Positions 8,646 through 18,419 are shown, numbered from the stretch's first letter. The stretch is DNA of 64,000 nucleotides from Bacteroidales bacterium (GCA_030539115.1 JAUNSR010000002.1:36110-100109), one strand, 5' to 3'. Made by a program: numbers and translations. The notes: a model not told the origin generated them from the letters alone.

Positions 8646-9689
8646 ATGACCAATAAAATTCAAAAAATAAGATTTGGAATTATAGGTACTAATTTTATTT
8701 CCGATTGGGTTATAAAGGGAGCAAAGGAGGATAAACGGTTCGAATTGACTGCTGTTTATTCAAGGACAAAGGAAAAAGCTGAGCAGTTTGCACAACGTCA
8801 TGGCATACCACATATTTTTTCTTCAATTGAGGAGATGGCTCAGTCTGATTTGATCGATGCCGTATATATTGCCTCTCCCAATTCTTTGCATTGTAAATAC
8901 AGTATGATGTTTATGAACTGTGGTAAGAATGTTTTATGTGAAAAGCCTTTAGCCTCAAATTATAGCGAGGTGAAGTCTATGGTTGAATGTGCTAAGAATA
9001 ATAATGTAGTTCTAATGGAAGCAATGAAGCCTACATTGACACCCAATTTTAAGGCTGTCATTAACAGTATGAACAATATAGGAACAATAAGAAACTACTT
9101 TTCATGCTATTGCCAATATTCTTCAAGATATGACAAATTGAAAGAGGGTATAGTTTTAAATGCTTTTAAACCTGAATTGTCAAATGGAGCTTTAATGGAT
9201 ATTGGCGTCTATACTGTTTATCCAATGGTAGTTCTTTTTGGAGAACCTGTTTCGATAAAAGCATCAGGTATCAAATTGCATACCGGTGTTGACGGTTGTG
9301 GCAGTGTGGTTTTTGAATATCCCGGAATGATGGCTCAAATCGTTTATTCAAAGATTGCCGATTCATCATTGCCTACTGAGATCCAAGGGGAAAAGGGCAG
9401 GATAGAATTAGACAGAATAAATATTATATCAAAAGCAGAACTGAATAAAAAGGATAATATTCCGGTTGTTTTGACTCAAAATGAGGTTCATGACCAATAT
9501 TTTTATGAAGTTGAGGAGTTTTTAAATCTTATAGATATTAAAAACAAATACCTTGCAGAGGGTAAATCTATCAATGACCATTCAATTATCGAATCTAAAA
9601 TTAATTCATTGAATAATTCCTTGATTTGCATTAAAGTGCTTGATGAGATTAGAAAACAAATAGGTGTGGTTTATCCCTCGGATTGTTAA
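8646..9689 (+). CDS. Gfo/Idh/MocA-family NAD(P)-dependent oxidoreductase
   Basis: A 347-residue dehydrogenase with an N-terminal Rossmann fold (IRFGIIGTNFISDWVI near residues 8-23) and the family hallmark CEKPLA near residue 98. The C-terminal alpha/beta domain (about 125-347) is normal for family members acting on sugars, inositols or dihydrodiols. The EKP lysine, needed for nucleotide and substrate positioning, is present. A gene for a secreted GxGYxYP protein begins 17 bases after the stop codon, so the two are probably cotranscribed; this hints at a role in carbohydrate metabolism. The precise substrate cannot be inferred. Confidence 0.88.
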   Translation: MTNKIQKIRFGIIGTNFISDWVIKGAKEDKRFELTAVYSRTKEKAEQFAQRHGIPHIFSSIEEMAQSDLIDAVYIASPNSLHCKYSMMFMNCGKNVLCEKPLASNYSEVKSMVECAKNNNVVLMEAMKPTLTPNFKAVINSMNNIGTIRNYFSCYCQYSSRYDKLKEGIVLNAFKPELSNGALMDIGVYTVYPMVVLFGEPVSIKASGIKLHTGVDGCGSVVFEYPGMMAQIVYSKIADSSLPTEIQGEKGRIELDRINIISKAELNKKDNIPVVLTQNEVHDQYFYEVEEFLNLIDIKNKYLAEGKSINDHSIIESKINSLNNSLICIKVLDEIRKQIGVVYPSDC

Positions 9690-9706
9690 TTTAAAAAGTT
9701 TTATTG

Positions 9707-11854
9707 ATGCTTAGTCTAAGAAATTCACTCGCATTATTAGCAGCCATTTCTGCCAATTGTTTATTATTTAATTGTGCAAATGCTCAGACATCGGAAAATA
9801 AATTTTCTGAGCAATTTACCGGCTCTCATCCCAAAAGAGGCATATCATGGCCTATCAATCAGGCTTTCCCTCATTTTGCTCTGCCGGCTCGAACAATCGA
9901 CGGTTTATCCGTTGCCGGAAAGACAATGAGTTCATCGGAGAAAATCATGTGGTGTGCCTTGCAAGGAATAGTAAACAGAGAAAAACCGAGAATATTTCTT
10001 TTTGAAACTCCGCAGGAGGGTAAATATAAATGGCCTGATCTGCTCAATTTAAATATCTCTGAGTTTAAGTTTAATGACAGATTGGAGCTTTTAAAAAAAT
10101 ATAAGAATGAGATTAAAGGCTTGGTGCTCTATTCAGCAGAATTATCGCAGCATTACCAGAACCTTGCCTCTACTATTGCCGGCATTCAGGATTGTCTGCC
10201 TGTTACAAATGAACAATTGGAGCTTATAAAAGCAGCAGGCATAGATTTACCCGTAGTGACAGATATTTCAAATCTTAAATATAAAACTCCGGCAGAGGTT
10301 TATCAATATTTATATGAAAACTATTGGGACAAATGCTCAAAACGACTGCTTGTCAGCCTTAATCCAAGAATGGGATATATAAGGGATTTGGCTGTTGCCT
10401 CAAAAGCGGCAGTGGTGTGGCTCGATCCAAGAAAAAGTGTTGAAAATACCGTGATTAGAAAATTTCTTAAAGATATGACTGCCGGCGAAAGCATCATTAC
10501 CGGTTGGTGGGCTGAAGAAAGATCCGGTATTGGAGTGGGTGTGGAGTATGGCATATCGACTGTGCCATCCGATTTTTATGAAAATGCCACTGTGTATGCT
10601 GGAATGGACCACAAAATAAATATTCCATCTGTACCGAAAATGCCTAAGCTTGAGAACAAAGTTTATTTGGCAATATTTCTTAGCGATGGTGATAATATCC
10701 AGTATTGTCAGCATGCTCTTTCCGGACTTTGGGATAATCAATCAAGAGGCGACATTCCAATTAACTGGACAGTAAGCCCTGCTCTTGCAGATCTTGGTCC
10801 GGGGCTTTTAAATTACTATTATAAAACAGCCACAGATAACGACTTTTTTGCATCAGGTCCCTCAGGACTTGGATATGCTCTTATTTATGATTCGCACAAC
10901 AGGGTTTGGAATACAGACTATAAAAAGGATTTTGAGCCATATTCAAAACTAACTCAACGTTATCTTGAAAGAAGCGGTCTGAGAGTAATAACTGTTTGGG
11001 ATGAAGTAAATAGAAATCAGATGGAGGCTTATAGTGAGAACTGCCGCTACTTGTATGGAGTCACTCAGCAGGATTGGGAAAAAAGAGATAAACTAAAGAG
11101 CGTGGAAATTAATGAGCGGCTGGCATTTATTCCTAATTTACCCTGCTATGCAGAAGATGTTTCTGTGATACACCGTTTTTGGAAAGACGAAATTGCTGCC
11201 TTTGACGGCAAAAAGCCTTTGTTCCTTTCTGCTCAGGGTAAGTCGTGGGAGATGGGTCCTGATAATATTATCCAATTGAAGGAGCTTCTAAATAAATTGT
11301 CTCCCGGAAATATTGTTATTTGCAGGGGAGATCATTTTTTTAATCTTTACAACAGGGCAAACAAGCTTAGCTTTAATCTGACTATGCTTGACAATCTGAA
11401 AATTACAACCTCAAAAAGCGATACCAAGGCAGAACTTGCAGCCGATGGCTCATGCAACGAAAATAATAGATGGATATCTTCTAAAGAGGGTGAGAGATGG
11501 ATAAAATTTGATTTCAAAAAACCATATATTATAAACAGATATGTTGTAAGACAGGGCTCAATAGATGATTTGGATAAATCACATTCCATATCTTCATTTG
11601 TGCTCGAAGTAAGTAATGATGGAAAAATTTGGAGAACTGTTGACGATCAGTCTGAAAACAAATCAATAATTGTAGATGTTGATATCGATGAGGCAGCAGC
11701 AAGATATGCAAGGGTTTTAATAAAAGACAATATTCTAAATAACAGTTCCAATGGTAAAGTCGGTAAGAATAATGTCGTCGGTTCTAATTCCAATTTTAAT
11801 TCCTCCTCACCTACAATTATAGGTGATGTAGAGATATATGGGAAAGAATTGTAG
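9707..11854 (+). CDS. Secreted GxGYxYP-family protein with C-terminal discoidin-like domain
   Basis: A 715-residue exported protein. The ATG at 9707 is preferred to the adjacent TTG at 9704. A signal peptide of about 25 residues ends near CANA-QTS. The central region holds SDGDNIQYCQHALSGLW and FASGPSGLGYALIYD. The latter fits the GxGYxYP family, a putative glycoside hydrolase group common in gut Bacteroidota; the terminal YP is replaced here by IY. The C-terminal about 150 residues resemble an F5/8 type C (discoidin) carbohydrate-binding domain (GERWIKFDFKKPYIINRYVV, then FVLEVSNDGKIW). Activity has not been established for this family to my knowledge. Coupling to the upstream oxidoreductase suggests a small sugar-processing operon. 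Confidence 0.8.
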   Translation: MLSLRNSLALLAAISANCLLFNCANAQTSENKFSEQFTGSHPKRGISWPINQAFPHFALPARTIDGLSVAGKTMSSSEKIMWCALQGIVNREKPRIFLFETPQEGKYKWPDLLNLNISEFKFNDRLELLKKYKNEIKGLVLYSAELSQHYQNLASTIAGIQDCLPVTNEQLELIKAAGIDLPVVTDISNLKYKTPAEVYQYLYENYWDKCSKRLLVSLNPRMGYIRDLAVASKAAVVWLDPRKSVENTVIRKFLKDMTAGESIITGWWAEERSGIGVGVEYGISTVPSDFYENATVYAGMDHKINIPSVPKMPKLENKVYLAIFLSDGDNIQYCQHALSGLWDNQSRGDIPINWTVSPALADLGPGLLNYYYKTATDNDFFASGPSGLGYALIYDSHNRVWNTDYKKDFEPYSKLTQRYLERSGLRVITVWDEVNRNQMEAYSENCRYLYGVTQQDWEKRDKLKSVEINERLAFIPNLPCYAEDVSVIHRFWKDEIAAFDGKKPLFLSAQGKSWEMGPDNIIQLKELLNKLSPGNIVICRGDHFFNLYNRANKLSFNLTMLDNLKITTSKSDTKAELAADGSCNENNRWISSKEGERWIKFDFKKPYIINRYVVRQGSIDDLDKSHSISSFVLEVSNDGKIWRTVDDQSENKSIIVDVDIDEAAARYARVLIKDNILNNSSNGKVGKNNVVGSNSNFNSSSPTIIGDVEIYGKEL

Positions 11855-12179
11855 AATAAAACAAATGCATTCGATGATTATGTACATGCTTATGGATAGA
11901 AAAAAGTCTTGGCAAATAAATAAAAGTTTCTTCTTTCATGTGTTAGTTGTAGGGGCTGTAATGTACTTCTATTAAATGTGCAATTTGAAAGATATTGGCT
12001 TTTTTATAAAGATGATATGTCTTTTTGAAACCATTTAAATAATAAATCTTAGAGCTGCATTCAAATGATAATATTTCAACCGAAACAAATTAATTTAAAC
12101 CAACCAAAATACAAATTTTATTCTCCATTAATCCCAATGACTGGCCTCATAAAAATTCTGTCAGATATGTCAATTAAAA

Positions 12180-12259
12180 TCGACAAATAAAATTTACAAA
12201 TCGACGGTCATAATTTAATTCTTGACGGTCAAAATTTGTTTTTCGACGGTCAAAATTTG
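12180..12259 (+). repeat. Four direct repeats phased at exactly 21 bp
   Basis: Words TCGACAAATAAAATTT, TCGACGGTCATAATTT, TTGACGGTCAAAATTT and TCGACGGTCAAAATTT have their GAC at 12182, 12203, 12224 and 12245, a constant 21-bp step (two helical turns). The first copy is the most degenerate and the last three are nearly identical. The phasing resembles a protein-binding array. Confidence 0.85.
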
Positions 12260-12568
12260 AAAATTATTAATTGAAAATTTGTAATTGTCTTATGTCGTTG
12301 ATAATCATTGGGTAATAAATCCGGTTTGTCTATATAGCATTGAAAATTGCTTGTGTCAAATATGTGAAGCTGCAAATAACCGAAAGTTTCATACTGAAAA
12401 AAGTTGACTTCTAAAAAACAAAAAAACGGAAAGCTATATCAAACAACGGGAAAAGTATCAAAGGTAGAATTTGATTTTTTATAAAGAAAATTAAAATGTT
12501 GTTTGGGAAAAAATAACGACTTATTCTAATGAATCGATAATCAGTAAGATCTGTATTTATCGAAAAGA

Positions 12569-12608
12569 AAGAGTTCTGATTTTTGTTGTGACAGAAATCA
12601 GAACTCTT
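12569..12608 (-). terminator. Terminator of the YfcE-like gene
   Basis: A perfect 14-bp stem (AAGAGTTCTGATTT with AAATCAGAACTCTT). Read on the - strand it is followed by TTTCTTTTC, and it lies 28 bases after the stop codon of the phosphoesterase. Confidence 0.75.
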
Positions 12609-12635
12609 CTTATATATTGTATAATAAATAAGCGA

Positions 12636-13130
12636 TTATTTCTCAGCCAATTCAATAACTTCAAGATCTTTTATCTGCTCCTTATCAATGACGAAACGCA
12701 CTAATGTTCTGGTTTTATGAAACCCCTGTTTGCCTGCAGCTCCCGGATTGATGTGCAGACATTTTAATGTTTTGTCATAAAGAACTTTCAGAATATGTGA
12801 ATGTCCGCTGATAAACAGTGAAGGGGGATTCTTAAATATGTAAGGTGCAATCTCTTTGGCATAGTTGCCCGGATAACCTCCGATATGAGTCATGAGTACC
12901 TCTACCTGCTCAATCCTAAAGCGTAAAATCTTAGGATATCTTTCTCTCAGAGCTGCTCCGTCGGCATTGCCAACGACCATTCTCACAGGTTTGAAATTTT
13001 CAAGTTTATCGGCAACCTCTAAAGAGCCGATATCACCCACATGCCAGATTTCATCACAATCTTTGAAATATTTCAAATATCTTTCATCCCAATAGGCATG
13101 AGTATCCGAAAGAAGACCTATTTTTACCAT
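12636..13130 (-). CDS. YfcE/MJ0936-type metallophosphoesterase
   Basis: A 164-residue calcineurin-like phosphoesterase of the YfcE/MJ0936 family, small cytoplasmic enzymes that hydrolyse phosphodiesters in vitro. All metal motifs are present: LLSDTHAYWD (D-x-H) at residues 6-15, HVGDIGS (GD) near 30-36, VVGNADG (GN) near 53-59, THIGG near 81-85, and SGHSH near 109-113. The usual NCD in the third motif is NAD here. The length is normal. It is divergent from polyphosphate kinase, with 83 bases between the two start codons, so the promoters share that gap. Confidence 0.9.
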   Translation of the reverse strand: MVKIGLLSDTHAYWDERYLKYFKDCDEIWHVGDIGSLEVADKLENFKPVRMVVGNADGAALRERYPKILRFRIEQVEVLMTHIGGYPGNYAKEIAPYIFKNPPSLFISGHSHILKVLYDKTLKCLHINPGAAGKQGFHKTRTLVRFVIDKEQIKDLEVIELAEK

Positions 13131-13213
13131 AATAAATATTTAATTATAGACAAAATTACTATTTTTACTCTCGACCACAAATCTTAATTTAATTACCAAT
13201 AAGAAAAATATAT

Positions 13214-15274
13214 ATGGAACGCCGGATGTTTACAAGAGATATTAGTTGGCTCTCATTCAATTACCGAGTATTGATGGAGGCAAAAGATGAATCGCTTCCG
13301 CTGTTCGAGCGCATAAAATTTCTTTCTATTTATTCCTCCAATCTTGAAGAGTTTTATAGAGTAAGAGTTTCTGAACACCGTCAGGCATTGATGGATAAGA
13401 ATCTGACTTCAGAACAGCAGGAGTCTGCATTATGCACATTAAAGCATATAGATCAGGAGGTGAAGCGTCAGCTAAAGGAATTTGACAGTTTTTTTGAAAA
13501 CGACATATTAAAGGAGCTTGCACGTCACCGGATATATCTTTATAATGACTGTAATGTGGAGAGTTTTCACAAGGATTTTATATCAACATTTTTTAAAGAG
13601 GAGGTATTTCCTTTTCTGGAACCTATGATAATATTAAAGAATCAGGTTCATAATTTTTTAAGGGACAATAGACTTTATATGGCAATAAAGGTCGTTCCTA
13701 AAAATGGAGCGACAGTGTTTAAAGATAATGAACCGCTTTATTTTGTTATAAAAGTCCCATATTCAAAAGTCCCGAGGTTTGTAGAACTTCCTTCCCACAA
13801 CGGATATTATTATCTGATGTTTTTGGAGGATATTATAGAAGCGAACTTAAATAATATATTCCCCGGTTTTAATGTTGAAAAAGCCTATACAGTCAGAGTT
13901 TCACGTGATGCGGATTTTCTTATTGATTTTGAGACCACTCAAAATCTTGTGGAAGAGATTCGCCGTCATGTAAGAAAAAGAAAAATTGGTGTGGCAAACA
14001 GATTTGTTTACGATAATGAAATGCCTCAGGACTTTTTAAACTATCTGTGCGATTCGTATGGCATTTCAAATGAAAGATGCATTGCCGAGGGGCGTCATCT
14101 TCATTTGGAAGATTTAATAAAGATGCCCAATCCGGTAGGAGCAACATTGACCGAACGATTGCCTGAACCTTTGAGAGTGAAAGAGTTTGACAATTCAGGT
14201 TCAATATTTAAAGTGATAAAGAAAAAGGATATGCTTTTACAGCTTCCTTATCAGTCGTTTGAGTATTTGCTTCGCTTTCTTAATGAAGCGGCTTTCGACC
14301 CCGGAGTGGAGGAAATAAAACTTACACAGTATAGAGTGGCTGAAAATTCTGCCGTAATAAATAGATTGATAAGCGCCTCTCAGAATGGAAAGAAAGTAAC
14401 AGTTTTCGTTGAATTAAAGGCCCGTTTTGATGAGGAAAACAATTTTGATACATCAGAGAGAATGAAAAAGGCGGGAATCAGAATTATTTATTCTCTTCCA
14501 AAATTGAAGGTCCATGCCAAAATGATTCTTGTGTTAAGAAAAACCGATTCAGGAAATCTTGATAAATGCTATGCCTGTCTGAGTACCGGCAACTTTAATG
14601 AGAAGACAGCAAAAATTTATTCTGACATGGTGCTTCTCACCAACAGAAATGAACTGATAAATGAGATGGATTCTTTGTTTAACATGCTTGAAAATGGTGT
14701 TAAGCAATATGATTTTAAGCATTTGCTTGTTTCTCAGTTTAATATGGTTGATGAGATAAAAAATCTTGTGGATTTTGAAATAAACCAAAAGAAACAGGGA
14801 AAGAAAGCAAGGATAATACTTAAAATGAACGGTCTGCAGGATTCAGAACTGATTAATCTTCTTTATGATGCAAGTGAAGCCGGTGTAGGAATTGATTTGA
14901 TAGTCAGAGGCATCTGCTGCCTTGTACCGAATCAGCCTTACAGCAAGAATATAAAGATAACAAGAATAGTTGACTCATTTCTTGAACATTCAAGAATATG
15001 GTATTTTTATGCCGGTGGTGAAGAGAAAGTTTTTATGACATCAGCCGATTGGATGAAAAGAAATATCAGTAGAAGAATTGAAACCGCCTTTCCTGTCTGG
15101 AGCAAGGATGCGAAAGATTCAATTATAAATGCTCTTATGATTCAGCTGAGCGATAATGTAAAAGCTTGCTGGATAGATGAGAATTTGCACAATATCTATA
15201 AGAAAAGCAATTCTTATAATAAACCAACAAGAGCTCAGCGTATGATTTATGAGACTTTAAAACAGAGCGAGTGA
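13214..15274 (+). CDS. ppk: Polyphosphate kinase 1
   Basis: A 686-residue PPK1, which polymerises the terminal phosphate of ATP into inorganic polyphosphate, often at the membrane. The four domains are recognisable: N-terminal helical (RDISWLSFNYRVLMEAKD), head, and two phospholipase-D-like C-terminal domains. The autophosphorylated histidine is H434 in LKVHAKM, the equivalent of E. coli H435. The second catalytic histidine is in FLEHSRIW near residue 592. STGNFNEKTAKIYSDM is conserved. The length is normal. No exopolyphosphatase (ppx) gene lies beside it, unlike in E. coli. A strong bidirectional terminator follows. Confidence 0.97.
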   Translation: MERRMFTRDISWLSFNYRVLMEAKDESLPLFERIKFLSIYSSNLEEFYRVRVSEHRQALMDKNLTSEQQESALCTLKHIDQEVKRQLKEFDSFFENDILKELARHRIYLYNDCNVESFHKDFISTFFKEEVFPFLEPMIILKNQVHNFLRDNRLYMAIKVVPKNGATVFKDNEPLYFVIKVPYSKVPRFVELPSHNGYYYLMFLEDIIEANLNNIFPGFNVEKAYTVRVSRDADFLIDFETTQNLVEEIRRHVRKRKIGVANRFVYDNEMPQDFLNYLCDSYGISNERCIAEGRHLHLEDLIKMPNPVGATLTERLPEPLRVKEFDNSGSIFKVIKKKDMLLQLPYQSFEYLLRFLNEAAFDPGVEEIKLTQYRVAENSAVINRLISASQNGKKVTVFVELKARFDEENNFDTSERMKKAGIRIIYSLPKLKVHAKMILVLRKTDSGNLDKCYACLSTGNFNEKTAKIYSDMVLLTNRNELINEMDSLFNMLENGVKQYDFKHLLVSQFNMVDEIKNLVDFEINQKKQGKKARIILKMNGLQDSELINLLYDASEAGVGIDLIVRGICCLVPNQPYSKNIKITRIVDSFLEHSRIWYFYAGGEEKVFMTSADWMKRNISRRIETAFPVWSKDAKDSIINALMIQLSDNVKACWIDENLHNIYKKSNSYNKPTRAQRMIYETLKQSE

Positions 15275-15286
15275 TTATATAAATAG

Positions 15287-15338
15287 AAAAAGGAATGCTT
15301 ATCAATAAAAAAACGTTAGTTTGATAAGCATTCCTTTT
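15287..15338. terminator. Bidirectional terminator between ppk and yccF-like gene
   Basis: An 18-bp perfect stem (AAAAGGAATGCTTATCAA with its complement) around a 16-base loop. The arms' own A and T tracts give U-runs in both directions. Confidence 0.85.
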
Positions 15339-15340
15339 AA

Positions 15341-15709
15341 CTAATTTATTTGTTTGCCAAAAGGTGCAATAGCAAGCGCTGCCAATTTAAAATGTTGCAG
15401 TCCAAAAGGAATTCCTATTATTGTTATGCAGCAAATAACTCCAAATATAAGATGCGTCAATGCAATCCAAATGCCGCCAATAAGTATCCATAGAATATTC
15501 ATAAAAACATTAAGACATCCTCCCGCTTCTGGTTTGGTGGTAATGGTGGCACCAAAAGGCCAAAGTGCCAAAATCCCGAGTTTGAATACCTGATATCCAA
15601 AAGGAATTCCAATTATTGTTAAGCAGAGCAGTGCTCCGGAGATAAAATATTCGACAGCAGTTATAAAGCCGCCAAGGATAAGCCAAAGAATATTACCTAA
15701 ACATCCCAT
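15341..15709 (-). CDS. YccF-domain inner-membrane protein
   Basis: A 122-residue protein with two copies of the YccF domain (GCLGNILWLILGGF ... ALWPFG and GCLNVFMNILWILIGG ... AIAPFG), each giving a hydrophobic pair, so probably four membrane segments. Its function is unknown. I place the start at 15709 (MGCLGNILW): this ATG follows the mazG stop by one base (TAAAATG) and begins at the conserved domain edge. A longer reading from 15748 would add 13 residues overlapping mazG. It is the last gene of the sensor kinase-mazG-yccF operon and ends at the shared terminator. Confidence 0.85.
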   Translation of the reverse strand: MGCLGNILWLILGGFITAVEYFISGALLCLTIIGIPFGYQVFKLGILALWPFGATITTKPEAGGCLNVFMNILWILIGGIWIALTHLIFGVICCITIIGIPFGLQHFKLAALAIAPFGKQIN

Positions 15710-15710
15710 T

Positions 15711-16496
15711 TTATAAACCTGATTTTTTTGCTTCATTCCAAAATTCATCCATTTGCTGAAGAGTCATATCCTTAAGAATCATATTGTTCTCTTTAGCTTT
15801 CCGCTCAACATAATTAAACCTTCTGATAAACTTCTGATTGGTTCTTTCAAGAGCATTGTCGGGGTTGATCTTATATAATCGGGCGGCATTTATGATGCTG
15901 AAGAAAAGATCTCCAAATTCACTCTCCATTTTATCCTTGTCGTAAGAGTCAATCTCAACCTTAAGCTCATTGAATTCTTCTGCCACCTTGTCCCAAACAT
16001 CCTCTTTGAGTTTCCAATCAAAGCCGGCATTCCTTGCCTTGTCTTGAATACGGTGAGCTTTTACTACAGAGGGAAGAGAAACCGGCACTCCTGCAAGAAT
16101 GGTTTTGTTTCCATCCTTTTCCTTGAGCTTTATCTGTTCCCAATTTTTCTCTACTTCTGTAGAATTTTCTGCACTGACATTGCCAAAAACATGAGGATGA
16201 CGAAAGATTAATTTCTCGCAAAGCGAATTGCAAACATCTGCTATATCAAATTTGTTTTTTTCCTCACCAATTTTTGAGTAAAAAACAATGTGAAGAAGAA
16301 CATCGCCAAGTTCCTTTTCTATCTCCTTATCATTGTCGGAAATGATGGCGGCACAAAGTTCATAAGTCTCCTCTATAGTGTTTGAACGAAGTGATTCATT
16401 AGTTTGTTTTTTGTCCCATGGACATTTTTCTCTCAACTCATCTAAAACATCAAGCAATTTTCCAAAAGCTTCAAGTTTTTCTTGCCGTGTATGCAT
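15711..16496 (-). CDS. mazG: Nucleoside triphosphate pyrophosphohydrolase MazG
   Basis: A 261-residue all-alpha NTP pyrophosphohydrolase that converts NTPs, including noncanonical ones, to NMP and pyrophosphate. The tandem MazG domains are visible. The N-terminal one has CPWDKKQTNESLRSNTIEET near residues 25-44, with the EExxE-type metal site in EIEKELGDVLLH. The C-terminal one has EEFNELKVEID and MESEFGDLFFS with its acidic metal ligands. The length matches the two-domain E. coli enzyme (263). It starts 9 bases after the stop codon of the sensor kinase and runs directly into the YccF gene, so the three are cotranscribed. Confidence 0.95.
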   Translation of the reverse strand: MHTRQEKLEAFGKLLDVLDELREKCPWDKKQTNESLRSNTIEETYELCAAIISDNDKEIEKELGDVLLHIVFYSKIGEEKNKFDIADVCNSLCEKLIFRHPHVFGNVSAENSTEVEKNWEQIKLKEKDGNKTILAGVPVSLPSVVKAHRIQDKARNAGFDWKLKEDVWDKVAEEFNELKVEIDSYDKDKMESEFGDLFFSIINAARLYKINPDNALERTNQKFIRRFNYVERKAKENNMILKDMTLQQMDEFWNEAKKSGL

Positions 16497-16505
16497 TATA
16501 AGAAT

Positions 16506-18419
16506 TTATTTATGTTTTATAGGATGCTTGAATATAAATCTTGTACCATTTGTATATGTAGAATCTACATAAATTGAACCGCCAACCATAGAGGCAATCT
16601 GTTTGCAAATTGAAAGTCCAAGTCCGGTTCCTTGTTTGTGTTCATTAAGCTTCTCAAACCTGTTAAAAACATTGACTTGCTTTTCCAAAGGAATTCCGCA
16701 GCCCGTATCAGAAACAGAGAATTCCACTAAATCGTTTTTCTCATCGACCTCATATTTTAGTGTAATGGAACCTTTTTCTGTAAATTTAGCGGAATTGGAA
16801 AGAAGATTTATTAAAACCTGAGATAATCTTTGAGGGTCAGTCATTATCACACAGTGGGAATTGCCTGGCTCATAATTATATTCTATTTGAGGTTTTCGGT
16901 TTACAAATGCTGTTTTGAATACTTCATTGCATAATTCATTGATTTCAACATTGCTGTAGACTAAAGAAATTTTTCCTGTTTCCATTCTGGAAATATCCAA
17001 TATGTCATTAATAAGGCTTAAAAGCAGTTCTGAATTCTTTACAATGATGTTTTTAAACTCAGTCTCACTTTCTTCATCATAACTGCCTTCACAAAGAATT
17101 GAAGAGAATCCAACAATGGCATTTAAAGGAGTTCTTATTTCATGACTCATATTAGCTAAAAAAGCAGACTTTAATTTGTCTGATTCTTCAGCCTTTTCTT
17201 TTTCAATAGTAAGTTCAACCTCACGAATGCTTAATGCTTTACGAAGTCTGTGGTTACGATATAATATGTATATCAGAGCACCAAGAATTGTTAATATAAA
17301 TATTAACGTGACGGTAAATATTCCTACAATGGATTTATATCTGTTTATCTGACTCTCAAGATTGTTCTCGATAATAGAGTCCTTTGGCAATTTATATGTC
17401 GGAATACCTGCTTTTTTAATAAGATCCAAGTCAAAATGATAATGACCGGTATTGATGAAAAAGCCGTTTTTTTTGTCGGTGGAGTTATAATATGAATATA
17501 TTTGGTGTGCTAATTCTTTGCCTCTGGTATTGTAATCCGGATAAAAGCCTCCCAACGCAATATCGCCAAATCCTGAGCCTGAAACGGTAAAAGCAGGTAT
17601 GTTTGGATTTTTTGATAATATATCTACATTTAAGGCATTCATAAGATATTCCCCTTTGGGCCCAATTCTCCAGGTGCCGATTAATAGAACAGAGTTTTTC
17701 GGCAGCTTGCCAATTATATCAATTGCATTTTGAAGACTAACATATCTGGCATCAATTTCAATTAATTTGAAATCTTTAAGTTCAGAGATGCGGTTTTTAA
17801 ATCTTGTGTTTAAAGAAATGCCTCCATAGGAGTTGTCTGTAATAAAGGCAATTGTATTGGTTTGAGGATAAAGAGACCTAATAATCTCTAAATTTTTATC
17901 AAAATCATAACGATTGAAATATCCACCCGTGATATTTTGATCCTTAGCCCATTTTATCATATCAAATGATCTGAATTCCCATTCTGAATATGATTTGTAT
18001 TTATAAGGAAGCTTACAACCATATTGACTGACCATGTTTACGAACGTGGGGACATTCTGGGGCTTGTTATTTGCAGATAAGAATGAACTTACAGCCTCCT
18101 GTCCGAGAACTAATATGGCTTTTAGTTTTACATCCTGATAATTTGACAGGATATTCTGTGTTCTGTCAACCCATGTATTTGCCTCAAAAATCTCTTTGCA
18201 TCCTAAGTCTTCAATGATAATATTGCATTTAGGATAATATTTAATAATCTCTGATTCAAAATCATTTAAAAAGTTTGAGATTCTTTTTGTATCAGGATTA
18301 TAGGATGATAATATCAAAATATTATCTCTTTGCTTAGATTGGGCAATTAATTCATGGCAATTGAAAAGAACCAAAATTAAAAACAAGGTATATGTTAATA
18401 AATGAATATTCTTTCTCAT
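16506..18419 (-). CDS. Sensor histidine kinase with ABC substrate-binding-like sensor domain
   Basis: A 637-residue membrane kinase. A signal/membrane segment lies at residues 6-26. A periplasmic region to about residue 345 resembles the ABC-type substrate-binding fold used as a sensor (ILVLGQEAVSSFL, VNMVSQYG, IAFITDNSYGG, LLIGTWRIGP). A second membrane helix is near residues 357-380. Then come a HisKA domain with FLANMSHEIRTPLN (phosphorylated His at 426) and an HATPase domain (NLLSNSAKFTEKG, DTGCGIP, GTGLGLSICKQI). There is no receiver domain and no response regulator beside it, so its partner must be elsewhere. It heads an operon with mazG (9-base gap) and yccF. The ligand is unknown. Confidence 0.9.
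   Translation of the reverse strand: MRKNIHLLTYTLFLILVLFNCHELIAQSKQRDNILILSSYNPDTKRISNFLNDFESEIIKYYPKCNIIIEDLGCKEIFEANTWVDRTQNILSNYQDVKLKAILVLGQEAVSSFLSANNKPQNVPTFVNMVSQYGCKLPYKYKSYSEWEFRSFDMIKWAKDQNITGGYFNRYDFDKNLEIIRSLYPQTNTIAFITDNSYGGISLNTRFKNRISELKDFKLIEIDARYVSLQNAIDIIGKLPKNSVLLIGTWRIGPKGEYLMNALNVDILSKNPNIPAFTVSGSGFGDIALGGFYPDYNTRGKELAHQIYSYYNSTDKKNGFFINTGHYHFDLDLIKKAGIPTYKLPKDSIIENNLESQINRYKSIVGIFTVTLIFILTILGALIYILYRNHRLRKALSIREVELTIEKEKAEESDKLKSAFLANMSHEIRTPLNAIVGFSSILCEGSYDEESETEFKNIIVKNSELLLSLINDILDISRMETGKISLVYSNVEINELCNEVFKTAFVNRKPQIEYNYEPGNSHCVIMTDPQRLSQVLINLLSNSAKFTEKGSITLKYEVDEKNDLVEFSVSDTGCGIPLEKQVNVFNRFEKLNEHKQGTGLGLSICKQIASMVGGSIYVDSTYTNGTRFIFKHPIKHK

Larger units (their letters stand above)
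11855..12635. other. Gene-free interval between convergent genes, with a 21-bp-phased repeat
   Basis: I see no gene in these 781 bases. They contain a phased array (12180-12259) and a terminator hairpin (12569-12608). Since the flanking genes converge, no known promoter should lie here. Confidence 0.6.

Noticed and set aside
12180..12259. Possible short CRISPR-like array
   Set aside because: The 16-base words are separated by only about 5 bases, too short for spacers.
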